From positions 248,001-312,000 of the forward strand of contig CAZNAI010000001.1 in NCBI GenBank assembly GCA_964571235.1: DNA of 64,000 nt, read 5' to 3'. Positions 16,638 through 25,225 of the stretch are shown here, one piece after another. The stretch is from JACRAV01 sp964571235. Lineage in GTDB: Bacteria; Zixibacteria; MSB-5A5; GN15; FEB-12. The notes below the pieces were generated by a model. It searched no databases, was not told where the DNA came from, and was given only the letters and a program-made list of their open reading frames with translations. The position numbers and the translations under genes were made by a program. Each line of letters starts with the position of its first letter. The first letter of the stretch is position 1.

Positions 16638-16668
16638 GTAGGGCGGTTCCGTGTTCGAACCCGCCACT
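16638..16668 (+). repeat. REP-like palindrome, GTAGGGCGG family
   Basis: GTAGGGCGG-TCCGT--TCGAACCCGCCA; the arms GGCGG.TTC and GAACCCGCC pair. A second copy, in the opposite orientation and with few differences, lies at 61018-61047. Confidence 0.6.
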
Positions 16669-16848
16669 CTTGGATACGGGCTTCGACTCCGCTCAGCCCG
16701 ACGCTACGCGCTCAGCGCAGATTTCCGATAGAATTGCAGGCCGACTTCAGCACCCAAATAATTCAGAACTGTACACTACTTCTGTATACCAGGAAACATC
16801 TTCGGTGCTGAACCGAACAACCATTTAACACTGAACGCTCGGTGTTCG

Positions 16849-16880
16849 GAACGTCGCCCTGAGCGGAGTCGAAGGGCGTT
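16849..16880. repeat. Dispersed CTTCGACTCCGCTCAG palindrome
   Basis: CGCCCTGAGCGGAGTCGAAGGGCG with CGCCCT/AGGGCG arms. An inverse fragment lies at 16680-16701. Related forms (CTTCGACAAGCTCAG) occur at 43777, 43826, 49780 and 51739. Confidence 0.55.
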
Positions 16881-16978
16881 TCTTGTGCTGAACTCGTCGG
16901 TACCATAGAGGTCCCCACCTACCAAAAATCGACGCAACAATGAGGCGGTCGGGTGGGGGCGCCCAACCGCACGAGATA

Positions 16979-17698
16979 CTACTCTATACGAAAAGCGACG
17001 CTGACGGTCGAGACAATCTCTTTGTCGATTGAACTCATGTCATTGATGCCGTAATCGGAGACTTCCTGCGAATATTGCGGGCGAATCTGAAAAACACCGA
17101 TCCGGGCCGATACCGGCGCACCGATGTCGCTATCAGTGGTCTGAGCCAATTGGTTGGCGCGAAGTTTGGCATTTTCGGTCGCCGCTTTGATCATCTCGAT
17201 TTTGACATCTTCAAGTTTGGTGTACATGTACCGCGGCTGGAGCGAGGTAAGCTCTACTCCTTTTTCAATCAAAGTTGAGGCCTGCTGGGCCAACGTGGCG
17301 ATCCGGTCGACATCGGCAAGGCGCAAAGTTACCGATTGATAGAGGTTGTACCCGGTCGGCTGACCCTCACGGTTGTAATTGCGATTGATCTGCACCGGTC
17401 CGATGGCGAAATCGGACTGGACGAATTTTTGTTCAGCCAGAAACGTTTCGAGCTGTCCCAAGTCTTTTTTCATCTTGGCATAGGCTAAGTCAAGCGTTGC
17501 GGCCGAGGCGGTCAGGTTTCCCTCCCAGATTGCCATATCGGAGCGAATTGGTTTGATCGCCGAGCCGGTTACGGTGATCGTGCTTCCAAAGGCACGGGCC
17601 TTGAGAACGGCGTTTCGGGCGATCAGCGTGCATACAATAAGGGCGGCGCCAAGTACACCCAAACCCACTATGAAATTCTTGCTCGGAATCCGAGTCAT
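16979..17698 (-). CDS. SIMPL (DUF541) domain protein
   Basis: A 239-residue envelope protein with one N-terminal helix (FIVGLGVLGAALIVCTLIA), a signal or anchor, followed by the SIMPL domain: ITVTGSAIKPIRSDMAIWEGNLTASAATLDLAYAKMKKDLGQLETFL, GYNLYQSVTLRLADVDRIATLAQQASTLIEKGVEL, and the C-terminal A-ENAKLRANQLA...VSVAFRIE. The family is found in the bacterial cell envelope; some members affect oxidative-stress tolerance or pore assembly, but no precise activity is known. GAAAGGA lies 6 bases before the ATG at 17698; the ATG at 17704 is two codons upstream. Confidence 0.88.
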   Translation of the reverse strand: MTRIPSKNFIVGLGVLGAALIVCTLIARNAVLKARAFGSTITVTGSAIKPIRSDMAIWEGNLTASAATLDLAYAKMKKDLGQLETFLAEQKFVQSDFAIGPVQINRNYNREGQPTGYNLYQSVTLRLADVDRIATLAQQASTLIEKGVELTSLQPRYMYTKLEDVKIEMIKAATENAKLRANQLAQTTDSDIGAPVSARIGVFQIRPQYSQEVSDYGINDMSSIDKEIVSTVSVAFRIE

Positions 17699-17894
17699 GG
17701 TCATTCCTTTCGGCTACTGAATATTGCCACCTGCGCATTAGACACAGCGGCAGTATTTTGGTTCCGAATTGTGTGAATGTCAAGCCGAGAGGTGGCAGAA
17801 TGTCGCAACAATAGTTGACAACCGCCGTATTAATTGCCAGACTGTACTCAACTAAAGAAAACCAATCAACTCAGACTAACACACGTCACACGGT

Positions 17895-18785
17895 ATGATA
17901 CAGGTTAGCAATCTTCGCAAATCGTACGGTCAGCTAATAGCGGTCGACGGTATTTCGTTCTCCATTGCCAAGGGCGAGGCGTTTGGGCTGTTGGGGCCAA
18001 ATGGGGCGGGGAAAACCACCACGATTAGCATGATCTTAGGCGCTTTGCGCCCGGACAACGGGAGTGTGACAATCGACGGCGCCGACGACCCTACGCGGGC
18101 GGAGATACGAATGCGCCTGGGGGCGGCTCCGCAGTCGCTGGCGATCTACGAAGAACTGACAGCCGAAGAGAATCTTGCCTTCTTCGGGCGACTGTATCAA
18201 TTGAACGGGAAAAAACTTGCCGAGCGAGTCGAATGGGCGCTTGAGTTTTCAGGGCTGGCCTCGCGGCGCAAGGATAGGGTTAAGACGTATTCCGGAGGCA
18301 TGCAACGACGGCTCAATCTGGTAGCCGGTATCATGCACGATCCACCGGTGGTCCTGATGGACGAGCCGACAGTCGGGATCGACCCACAGTCGCGCAATCA
18401 GATCTACGACAGTATCGAATCGCTGAAAAAGCTCGGCCGGACGATTATCTATACCACGCACTATATGGAAGAAGCCCAGCGCCTGTGTGACCGGGTGGCG
18501 ATTGTCGATCATGGGAAAATACTGGCGATGGACACGGTAGATGAATTGATCGGCAAACATGGCGGGTATGCGACTCTCGAAATTCAATTCAACAAACTTC
18601 CGGCCGACTGTTCACCGTTACCGGGGAAACTCGAAGGACACAAGCTACGGGTGAGCACACCAGAGCCACTCAAAGTATTGGCACAGGTGTCGTCGCTATC
18701 AACCGATTTTCAGCATGTCGCGATTGAGCGGGCCGATCTTGAAACAGTCTTTTTGAATCTCACCGGAAGGACACTACGGGACTAA
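17895..18785 (+). CDS. ABC-2 type transporter, ATP-binding protein
   Basis: A 296-residue ATPase. Walker A is GPNGAGKTTT (about residues 34-43), the signature motif YSGGMQRRL, Walker B VVLMDEPTVGID and the switch histidine in IIYTTHYMEEA. The C-terminal 80 residues form the short DUF4162-like domain usual in DrrA/CcmA-type exporters. It overlaps the permease gene by one base (TAATG), so the pair forms one exporter for a lipid, drug or polysaccharide-type substrate that is not identifiable. Confidence 0.94.
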   Translation: MIQVSNLRKSYGQLIAVDGISFSIAKGEAFGLLGPNGAGKTTTISMILGALRPDNGSVTIDGADDPTRAEIRMRLGAAPQSLAIYEELTAEENLAFFGRLYQLNGKKLAERVEWALEFSGLASRRKDRVKTYSGGMQRRLNLVAGIMHDPPVVLMDEPTVGIDPQSRNQIYDSIESLKKLGRTIIYTTHYMEEAQRLCDRVAIVDHGKILAMDTVDELIGKHGGYATLEIQFNKLPADCSPLPGKLEGHKLRVSTPEPLKVLAQVSSLSTDFQHVAIERADLETVFLNLTGRTLRD

Positions 18786-20065
18786 TGGGCGCGATCTGGA
18801 CCATAGCGAAAAAAGACCTGATCCTGCTCTGGCGGGACCGGGCGGGACTGTTCTGGGTGATAGGGTTCCCGCTCATTATGGCGCTCTTTTTCGGGTCGAT
18901 CTTCTCCTCCGGCGGCGGGCCGGGGAATGTTTCGCTCGGGATCGTGAATGAGGATCAATCGGAATACGCCAAGGCGTTTGTCGAGGAACTTCGTAAAGCC
19001 GGTTCGATTAAGACACGGTCGATGCCGCTGGATTCCGCGCAACAATTAGTGCGCGGTGGGAAATTGTCGGCGTATCTGAAATTGGGTAAAGGGTTCGGCG
19101 ATTCATGGGGATTTTCGTTCAAACCCGGTGACACTACAATTGAAATTGGCATTGATCCGTCCAAGCAGATGCTTGCGGGGATGCTCGACGGCATCATCAT
19201 GCAGTCGCTCTTCGCCACCGCCCGGAGCCAGATTTCCGATAAGTTCAAATTGAACGAGCGGGTGAGTTCGTGGAAAAACCAAATCGCCAACATTCCGGAC
19301 ATGAGCGCGGAGCGCAAGAAAGCGCTGACTGATCTATTGGGAAATTGGCAGACGCTTGACACGCTTGTCGACTCAGCCGGCGCTGATTCTACCAAAGATA
19401 AGCGATCGGGGTTTGGGAATATTGTCGCGGTGCGCAAAGCCGATATGAGCGCACTGGAGGCAGGTCCGCGCACTTCGTGGGAGATCACTTTCCCGTCGTC
19501 GGTGTTTTGGGCTTTGCTTGGATGCTGTGCGGCGTTTGCGATCTCGATTGTGACCGAACGGACACACGGGACATTTCTTCGTCTCCGATTGGCTCCCATT
19601 TCGCGAACTCATGTGCTGGCCGGGAAAGGTCTGGCTTGCTTTTTGGCGTCGGTGGCTGTGGCGGCGTTACTGCTCGGCTTTGGGGTGATCGTATTTCAAA
19701 TGCGAATCTTAAGTTACCCGCTCATGCTCTTGGCGGTGGTCGCCAGCGGGATCTGTTTTGTCGGGCTGATGATGATCATTTCCGTGCTTGGAAAAACTGA
19801 GCAGGCGGTGTCGGGCTCGGCCTGGGGAATTCTGATGATCTTTTCTATGACCGGCGGCGGGATGTTGCCGCTGGCGTTCATGCCGAGTTGGCTACAGACT
19901 ATCTCCCATTTCTCGCCGATGAAATGGGGAATTTTGGCAGTAGAGGGAGCAATCTGGCGCGGGTTTACATTAGGCGAGATGATGCTACCAGTTTCGATTT
20001 TGATTTCAATCGGCGTGGTTTGTTTTTGCGCCGGGGCATGGATTTTGGCGAAGCAGGAGGGGTGA
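18785..20065 (+). CDS. ABC-2 type transporter, permease
   Basis: A 426-residue permease. One N-terminal helix (AGLFWVIGFPLIMALFFGSIF) is followed by a large extracytoplasmic domain of about 200 residues and then five helices, including the ABC-2 signature region (ERTHGTFLRLRLAPISRTHVLAGKGLACFLAS). This is the YhhJ/NatB-like layout with a periplasmic domain. It is the partner of the ATPase it overlaps. The REP cluster begins directly after its stop. Confidence 0.9.
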   Translation: MGAIWTIAKKDLILLWRDRAGLFWVIGFPLIMALFFGSIFSSGGGPGNVSLGIVNEDQSEYAKAFVEELRKAGSIKTRSMPLDSAQQLVRGGKLSAYLKLGKGFGDSWGFSFKPGDTTIEIGIDPSKQMLAGMLDGIIMQSLFATARSQISDKFKLNERVSSWKNQIANIPDMSAERKKALTDLLGNWQTLDTLVDSAGADSTKDKRSGFGNIVAVRKADMSALEAGPRTSWEITFPSSVFWALLGCCAAFAISIVTERTHGTFLRLRLAPISRTHVLAGKGLACFLASVAVAALLLGFGVIVFQMRILSYPLMLLAVVASGICFVGLMMIISVLGKTEQAVSGSAWGILMIFSMTGGGMLPLAFMPSWLQTISHFSPMKWGILAVEGAIWRGFTLGEMMLPVSILISIGVVCFCAGAWILAKQEG

Positions 20066-20092
20066 GGGGGGCTAATGGATCGGGTGAATTGG

Positions 20093-20194
20093 GTCGAAAT
20101 CCCTTGCCGCGCCCAGATGCTCTTTTTCTTGTAGGTCGAAATCCCTTGCCCCGAAGGGGTTTTTCGCTGAAGGCGAAAAAGGTTTCGACATCTT
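20093..20194 (+). repeat. REP-like palindromes upstream of the RAYT gene
   Basis: A partial copy (GTCGAAATCCCTTGCC, 20093-20108) is followed by a full element at 20131-20194 that starts GTAGGTCGAAATCCCTTG and ends GGTTTCGACATCTT. It contains two small hairpins (CCCC-GAA-GGGG and TTTTCGC-TGAA-GGCGAAAAA). It is the inverted form of the copy downstream of the transposase gene. Confidence 0.8.
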
Positions 20195-20212
20195 CTCGTG
20201 AGTTGGTCGCAA

Positions 20213-20716
20213 ATGACAAATATCCGACGATACTTTGAGCCAAACCAACTGTCCTTCCAGACACATGTAACTCACGATCGTGCGCCAATTCTGGTGGATC
20301 ACTTCACTCTGCTTTGGGATGCCATCTCTTCAATTTAACGAGAATTCCGTTTTGACATCGTCGCATGGGTTGTTTTGCCCGACCATGTTCATTTGTTGAT
20401 TGATTTGAAGAGCGCCAACGCGATCTCAATTGCGCGACAATTCAAACTGCGCTTCTCCGCGGCTTACCGCTCAAAGCACGGTCTGACCGGCGGACGGATC
20501 TGGCAAAATCGGTTTTGGGATCATGTTGTCAGGGATGAAGAAGATCTCAGGCGGCACATCGAGTACATCCATTACAACCCCGTCAAGCACGGAGTGACAA
20601 CGAGTGCTATGGATTATGGGTATTCGTCGTTTAAGTTGTACGTCGATCAGGGGCTGTATGAGAAGGATTGGGGTTCTAAAGGAGTGACTATTGCAGAATC
20701 GGATTTCGGGGAATAG
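20213..20716 (+). pseudogene. REP-associated tyrosine transposase (RAYT/TnpA_REP), interrupted by one stop codon
   Basis: The frame from ATG 20213 reads TNIRRYFEPNQLSFQTHVTHDRAPILVDHF..LLWDAISSI, then TAA (20336-20338), then REFRFDIVAWVVLPDHVHLLIDL in the same frame and on to 20716. This is one Y1 transposase of the HUH family, about 167 residues: HUH motif HVH in LPDHVHLLI, and the catalytic Tyr in HIEYIHYNPVKHG. A single substitution to TAA splits it; the second part from 20375 contains both catalytic motifs. RAYTs nick and mobilise REP sequences. REP elements of opposite orientation flank it closely (20131-20194 and 20717-20799), the usual arrangement. It may be dead, or the TAA may be a sequencing error. 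Confidence 0.85.
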
Positions 20717-20799
20717 AAGATGTCGAAACCTCTCGCCACAGACGGAAGAGTCCGTCTATGGCGAGACCCCCCTTCGGGGGGCAAGGGATTTCGACCTAC
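20717..20799 (-). repeat. REP-like palindrome downstream of the RAYT gene
   Basis: Starts AAGATGTCGAAACCTCTCGCC and ends GGGATTTCGACCTAC, so the minus strand begins with GTAG. It has a 16-bp inner stem with one mismatch (TCTCGCCACAGACGGA with TCCGTCTATGGCGAGA) and a CCCCCC-TTC-GGGGGG hairpin. Confidence 0.8.
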
Positions 20800-20847
20800 A
20801 AAGGGCTCGATCGAAAACTTGGTTCAGCAAATCAATTGATCTTCAAA

Positions 20848-21156
20848 CTACGTTGTTAATTTCTCCAGCGTGAGAAGATGGAGAAGCGCCCAAAGCGGCG
20901 AGTTAATGTGAGTAATGCCGTGGTCTCTCAGTTTCGAAGGTCCCCCGGAGTAGATTTTTGGATCTTTCCGCACCGCGTTCACTGACTCGGCGATTTTTGC
21001 AAAGGGGATTCTCGTGTCCTTACCGTCTTCTCTTGTGACCACAAGATGATTCTCTCTTATTGACACAAGTCCAAACCTCTTATAGCCTGGAACTTGAGCG
21101 TATCCTCGCTCTCTGAAACGACTGACAATCAGCACTACTACTTGATTCGTGTTCAT
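20848..21156 (-). CDS. Conserved small protein of unknown function
   Basis: A 102-residue protein ending in IYSGGPSKLRDHGITHINSPLWALLHLLTLEKL, with a central ENHLVVTREDGKDTRIPFAKI. I recognise this as the style of a conserved family but cannot name a function. No signal peptide, membrane helix or catalytic motif is seen. It starts 33 bases after the enolase stop on the same strand and could be read through from it; the REP/RAYT region lies just beyond, so it may belong to the same accessory patch. Confidence 0.55.
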   Translation of the reverse strand: MNTNQVVVLIVSRFRERGYAQVPGYKRFGLVSIRENHLVVTREDGKDTRIPFAKIAESVNAVRKDPKIYSGGPSKLRDHGITHINSPLWALLHLLTLEKLTT

Positions 21157-21189
21157 TTGTGTTCTTAGCGTTTCCGAGATGTAGCTCCC

Positions 21190-22488
21190 CTACCTCTTCA
21201 CACAATAAAAGGCGTCCATACCCGGATAGATTGCGCGGGGGCCGATGGTTTCGGCGATGCGTAATAACTGATTGTACTTCGCAATACGATCTGTCCGGCA
21301 CATCGAGCCGGTCTTGATCTGCCCGGCGCCGGTCGCCACGACGACATCGGCGATGGTGGCATCTTCGGTTTCGCCCGAGCGATGCGAGACAACAGCGGTA
21401 AATCCGGCTTTCTGCGCCATGTCGATGGCGTCGAGCGTTTCGGTGAGTGTCCCGATCTGATTTAGCTTAATCAAAATCGAATTTGAGGATTTCTCTTTGA
21501 TCCCCCGCGCCAAGCGTTTTGGGTTGGTGACATACAGATCGTCGCCGACTAGTTGCACTCGGTCGCCCAGTTTGGCGGTCAGCTTCTGCCAGCCCGACCA
21601 GTCGTCTTCGCTAAGGCCGTCTTCGATGGAAATGATCGGATATTTGTCGCAGAGCTTGGCGTAGAAGTCGATCATCTGATCGCTTGAGAGCTTTTTGTCT
21701 TCGGCTTTCAGAATGTACTTTTTCGTTTTCTCGTCATAGAATTCAGTCGAGGCCGGGTCGAGCGCAATCATGATATCTTTACCGGCTTTGTATCCGGAAT
21801 TGGCGATCGCTTCCATGATGACAGTCAGCGCCTCCTCGTTCGACTTTAGATCGGGTGCAAAGCCGCCCTCGTCGCCGACCGCCGTGTTCATCCCGCGCTT
21901 GTGCAGGACTTTTTTCAGATGTCCGAAGACCTCGGCTCCCATTTGCAGTGCGCCGGCGATATCTTTGGCGCCGACCGGCATGATCATGAATTCCTGCAGA
22001 TCGACATTATTGTCGGCGTGCTTGCCGCCGTTTAGGATATTCATCATCGGCACGGGCAGAATCTTGCAATTGCATCCGCCGACATACTCGTACAAAAATC
22101 TCCCCCGACTTTCGGCGCAGGCCTTGGCTGTCGCAAGCGACACACCGAGCATCGCGTTGGCGCCGAGTTTGGTTTTGTTCTCGGTGCCGTCGAGTTTGAT
22201 CAGATAATTGTCGACTGCAACCTGATCGTACGGATCGATTTCGTCGGCGATCAGTTGCGGACCGATCTTGCTGTTGACATTGGCGACCGCAGTCAAAACC
22301 GATTTGCCGAAATATTTCTTGGCGTCTCCATCGCGGAGTTCCACCGCTTCGTGCGCACCCGTCGACGCGCCGGAGGGAACCGCGGCGCGGCCGAGGGTAC
22401 CGTCGGATAGGCAAACATCAACTTCGATCGTGGGCGTGCCGCGGGAATCCAGAATCTGGCGGGCGTGGATATACGAGTAATCAGACAT
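21190..22488 (-). CDS. eno: Enolase
   Basis: A 432-residue phosphopyruvate hydratase (2-phosphoglycerate to phosphoenolpyruvate in glycolysis). Seen: ARQILDSRGTPTIEVDV, PSGASTGAHEAVELRDGD, MMNILNGGKHADNNVDLQEFMIMP, the catalytic Glu region GDEGGFAP, the metal-ligand sites ALDPAS-EFYD, SIEDGLSEDDW and DDLYVTNPKRL, the catalytic Lys in LIKLNQIGTLTE and the signature SHRSGETED. The ATG at 22488 is chosen because AAGGAG lies 11 bases upstream; a TTG at 22497 would be too close to it. Full length for the family. Confidence 0.97.
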   Translation of the reverse strand: MSDYSYIHARQILDSRGTPTIEVDVCLSDGTLGRAAVPSGASTGAHEAVELRDGDAKKYFGKSVLTAVANVNSKIGPQLIADEIDPYDQVAVDNYLIKLDGTENKTKLGANAMLGVSLATAKACAESRGRFLYEYVGGCNCKILPVPMMNILNGGKHADNNVDLQEFMIMPVGAKDIAGALQMGAEVFGHLKKVLHKRGMNTAVGDEGGFAPDLKSNEEALTVIMEAIANSGYKAGKDIMIALDPASTEFYDEKTKKYILKAEDKKLSSDQMIDFYAKLCDKYPIISIEDGLSEDDWSGWQKLTAKLGDRVQLVGDDLYVTNPKRLARGIKEKSSNSILIKLNQIGTLTETLDAIDMAQKAGFTAVVSHRSGETEDATIADVVVATGAGQIKTGSMCRTDRIAKYNQLLRIAETIGPRAIYPGMDAFYCVKR

Positions 22489-23026
22489 AGGTGACAAAGC
22501 TCCTTGCTACTGTTTTCACTAACTTATTTGAAGCGGGGTCGGCGATCAAGCCAATAATCTGTGGTGCGTGCGCCTTTATTTCGGCAGGTGGGCAATTCGA
22601 GAGCGGCTTGCTGTTCAACAAGTTAGAATCCGGCACCGCCCTTGCAATAAGGTCTATTGACGCCGCGTTGGTGTTCGTGAAACACCGGTGTCCATGAATG
22701 GATGCTCACCGCGGGGTCAGGCAAAGTTTGGGCCAGTCTAGTTAAATACACCTGGCTCCTGGGCCCGGATTATTCCGGGCCCTTTGCGTTTTGGCGATGT
22801 ATTTTGGACACACAGGCCACTAAAGTCTATGCTTGACAGGCCGATAGGGATATAGTAGGTTTTAGTGTCAATATGTTCTCAGCTTTTCTCGCAATCGTGG
22901 TTCGAAATGCACGATGTCTCGAATTTCCCAATTGATCGTTACGACGTTGGTTTCGAAGGCAAGTCGCCGAATTGCGCTTCTGGCGTGATGTTGCTGGGGT
23001 AAGGTGAATCTCATCCAGGAGGTACA
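22489..23026. other. 538-base divergent intergenic region with possible small-RNA end
   Basis: No convincing gene lies between eno (minus) and the RRM gene (plus). It contains two small hairpins (GGTGTT/AACACC at 22670-22685 and TCCAT/ATGGA at 22692-22703), then a strong terminator-like hairpin at 22761-22785 followed by a T-rich stretch on the plus strand. A TTGACA at about 22833 may be the -35 of the RRM gene promoter. The terminator has no gene before it, so a small plus-strand RNA is possible. Confidence 0.45.
22761..22792 (+). terminator. Orphan terminator-like hairpin
   Basis: GGGCCCGGA-TTAT-TCCGGGCCC is a perfect 9-bp stem followed by TTTGCGTTTT on the plus strand. No plus-strand gene ends before it. 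Confidence 0.6.
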
Positions 23027-23350
23027 ATGAACATCTACGTGGGCAACCTGTCGTACAATGCGAGCGAAGAAGATCTTCGCAACGCGTTTGCGGCCTATGG
23101 CCAGGTAGCGGGTGTAACGATCATCAAAGACAAGTTCTCTGGTGAGTCACGCGGCTTCGCGTTTGTCGAAATGCCGAATGATGCCGAAGGTGACGCCGCG
23201 ATAAATGGCGTCAACGGCACCGACCTTAAGGGTCGTTCGCTGAAAGTCAACCAGGCGCGGCCCAAAGAGAACATGGGTGGCGGCGGCGGTCGCGGCGGAG
23301 GCGGCGGTCGTGGTGGATTCCGTGGCGGTGACCGCGGCGGAAGAGACTAA
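23027..23350 (+). CDS. RRM RNA-binding protein with Gly/Arg-rich tail
   Basis: A 107-residue protein. Residues 1-80 form one RNA recognition motif: RNP2 is IYVGNL and RNP1 is RGFAFVEM. The tail is GGGGGRGGGGGRGGFRGGDRGGRD, an RGG-like stretch that adds non-specific RNA binding. It resembles the cyanobacterial Rbp and other bacterial cold-induced RRM proteins, thought to act as RNA chaperones. A strong AGGAGGT lies 5 bases before the ATG, which suggests high expression; a terminator follows directly. Confidence 0.93.
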   Translation: MNIYVGNLSYNASEEDLRNAFAAYGQVAGVTIIKDKFSGESRGFAFVEMPNDAEGDAAINGVNGTDLKGRSLKVNQARPKENMGGGGGRGGGGGRGGFRGGDRGGRD

Positions 23351-23376
23351 TTCTAATTGAGTTTGAATGATCCCAC

Positions 23377-23411
23377 ACGGGGCCGGGCAGATGTCCGGCC
23401 CCGTTTCTTTT
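23377..23411 (+). terminator. Rho-independent terminator of the RRM gene
   Basis: ACGGGGCCGG pairs with CCGGCCCCGT around GCAGATGT, followed by TTCTTTTT; 26 bases after the stop codon. Confidence 0.9.
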
Positions 23412-23466
23412 TGCGCATTTGCCTCTTCGTTGACAGACACCCCCACCCGGCCTATACTCTGCACAG

Positions 23467-23655
23467 ATGAGCCAGTACTTTGTATGCGCCGGTTGCGGCG
23501 CGGAAATTGAAATCGAGCTTGAATTAGGCGACGGCGAGTCACAGCGAGCGGCTATCCCCTGCGCCGACTGCGGAAGAGCTCACGTGATCGCCGCGCGGTA
23601 CAATTACGCGGTCAACGAATTTGAGCTTGAGATCGACTCTGAAGACAACGGATAA
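23467..23655 (+). CDS. Small zinc-ribbon protein
   Basis: A 62-residue protein with two CxxC knuckles (Cys8-Ala-Gly-Cys11 and Cys32-Ala-Asp-Cys35) that would bind one zinc, and an acidic, strand-rich remainder. It resembles small zinc-ribbon proteins of unknown role. Its stop is followed after 4 bases by the ATG of a GT-C membrane protein, so the two are probably co-transcribed. Confidence 0.65.
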   Translation: MSQYFVCAGCGAEIEIELELGDGESQRAAIPCADCGRAHVIAARYNYAVNEFELEIDSEDNG

Positions 23656-23659
23656 CCGG

Positions 23660-25066
23660 ATGTCATCGCAGAGCCGCTGGACAATATTCGTATTCGCGCT
23701 GACAGTGGCAGTGCGGATCGCTTTTCACCAGTACACCGGGTTTGTGGCCGACGATGCCTTCATCACTTTTCGATATGCATACAATCTGGCCCACGGCGCT
23801 GGATTTGTGTACAACCCAGGCGAGCAGGTGCTGGGCACCACTACACCCCTGTTTGCATTTACACTTGGCCTGTTCGGATCGGTCGGACTGGATATCCCGC
23901 GTACCGCGCTGGTGATCGGACTCTTCGCGTCGGGTATGACCGCCGCGGTCATCTACCGTTTGGCACTTCGGTTGCGATTCACACATTGGGCAGTTGTTCC
24001 GGCGGTGACGTACGCGCTTTGGCCGCGGTCGATTGTGGCCGAGAGTTGCGGGATGGAAGCACCGTTGTTTGCGTTTTTTGTGATCGGTTCGCTTTACTAT
24101 TACACGAAAAGTCTGCCCATTTATGCGCTGGCGATGGGAACGCTGGCCACTCTGACTCGCCCGGAAGGGCTGGCGATTCTTGGTCTACTCATGGCGATTT
24201 ACCTGTTTCAGTATCGTGAACGGTGGGTTCAAATTGTGCTGACACCGCTTTTTCTTTTGGGGCCGTGGGTGTTTTTTGCGACGCTCTACTTTGGATCGGC
24301 GATTCCCAATTCGATTTCCGGCAAGCTGGCGCTCTACAGCCGCTGGGGGACTATGGGTATTTGGGACACGTTCGTATTCTACATGAGCTGGCACAACCCG
24401 ATGGGGTGGGGCGTAACTATTCTTGCATTTGCCGGAGGCGTTTGGCTCTGGAAAAAACAGAACTGGGGCGGTGTGGCGGCGATCTGGCTTGTGGGGATGA
24501 TACTGTTCTATGTTTTCAGCGGCGCACGAGTTTTCTTTTGGTACGCCGCGCCACTCTACCCGGTACTTCTGTTGTTTTCAGCGGCGGCTCTCCCCTACGC
24601 CTCAACTAAGTTCTCTGTTCTTGAGAAAGTCGGTAGGGAGTATTCGCTCGCGGCGATTGTCGTGATCGGTGCAATCGCAGTAGTCGGCATTATTCCGGCG
24701 GCGAAATACTATCGCGCATTTCAGGCTGATATGGACAACTGTCATCGGGCGGTGGCTACTTTCTTGTCTACACATGTCGGCGAGAACGAACTGGTGGCGG
24801 CGGAAGATATTGGGTATATGGGGTATTATTCGCGCAGACAGATACTGGACCGTGATGGTCTGGTTTCCCCCGAGGCGGCGCCATACAATCGGTCCGGAGA
24901 CTACGGCGGCCTGATTCGCGATTTCAAACCCGACTGGCTGGTCGCCGCACCGGATATGCCGACGACGGGATTTTTGACAGATTCGAGTTTTCGGGCTAGG
25001 TATGAAGAAGTTCAGGAATTTTCGGGAAACGGGTGCAAATACAAAGTGTATCGCCGACAGATGTAA
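23660..25066 (+). CDS. GT-C family membrane glycosyltransferase
   Basis: A 468-residue polytopic membrane protein with ten or more helices. The first outer loop has the acidic pair in FVADDAFITFRYAYNLAHGAGFVYNPGEQVLGTTTPLFAF, a hallmark of GT-C enzymes that use polyprenyl-phosphate sugars, close to the mannosyl/arabinosyl-transferase type found in many bacteria. The C-terminal 120 residues are soluble and end with EEVQEFSGNGCKYKVYRR. ATG 23660 is chosen since the upstream frame overlaps the zinc-ribbon gene. Donor and acceptor are not known; the next gene makes a sugar nucleotide, which fits a glycan role. Confidence 0.8.
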   Translation: MSSQSRWTIFVFALTVAVRIAFHQYTGFVADDAFITFRYAYNLAHGAGFVYNPGEQVLGTTTPLFAFTLGLFGSVGLDIPRTALVIGLFASGMTAAVIYRLALRLRFTHWAVVPAVTYALWPRSIVAESCGMEAPLFAFFVIGSLYYYTKSLPIYALAMGTLATLTRPEGLAILGLLMAIYLFQYRERWVQIVLTPLFLLGPWVFFATLYFGSAIPNSISGKLALYSRWGTMGIWDTFVFYMSWHNPMGWGVTILAFAGGVWLWKKQNWGGVAAIWLVGMILFYVFSGARVFFWYAAPLYPVLLLFSAAALPYASTKFSVLEKVGREYSLAAIVVIGAIAVVGIIPAAKYYRAFQADMDNCHRAVATFLSTHVGENELVAAEDIGYMGYYSRRQILDRDGLVSPEAAPYNRSGDYGGLIRDFKPDWLVAAPDMPTTGFLTDSSFRARYEEVQEFSGNGCKYKVYRRQM

Positions 25067-25225
25067 TATTTCGAGCTGTACTACGTTCCACAAGTTCGCG
25101 TGGACATTCTGCTGACAATTTCGTATTCTTGGAGAGACTCCAGTCGGCAAACTCCGCGATTAAAACAATAACCTAATCAGCCGACAATACGATTGAATGA
25201 CACCTATGGCATACAGGCAGACGAC

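Larger units (their letters stand above)
16471..16978. other. 508-base intergenic region made of dispersed repeats
   Basis: This stretch lies between two minus-strand genes. It holds no convincing gene. It contains a GTAG-footed palindrome (16638-16668), two fragments of the CTTCGAC--GCTCAG family (16680-16701 and 16849-16880), and a near-repeat GGCGGTCG-GTGGGG--CGC-C-ACCGCAC at about 16592-16622 and 16942-16973. The promoter of the ftsB-recO-glyS run should be in its lower part. Confidence 0.6.

Noticed and set aside
16636..16671. GTTCGAACCCGCCA as a tRNA 3' end
   Set aside because: It is part of a palindromic repeat with a second copy at 61018; no cloverleaf can be drawn upstream.
16523..16828. 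A 101-residue gene in the ftsB-SIMPL gap
   Set aside because: It is made almost wholly of dispersed repeat sequence with low-complexity translation.
22895..22925. A tRNA-like GGTTCGAAAT in the eno-RRM gap
   Set aside because: The T-stem and acceptor stem do not pair and there is no anticodon arm in the right place.
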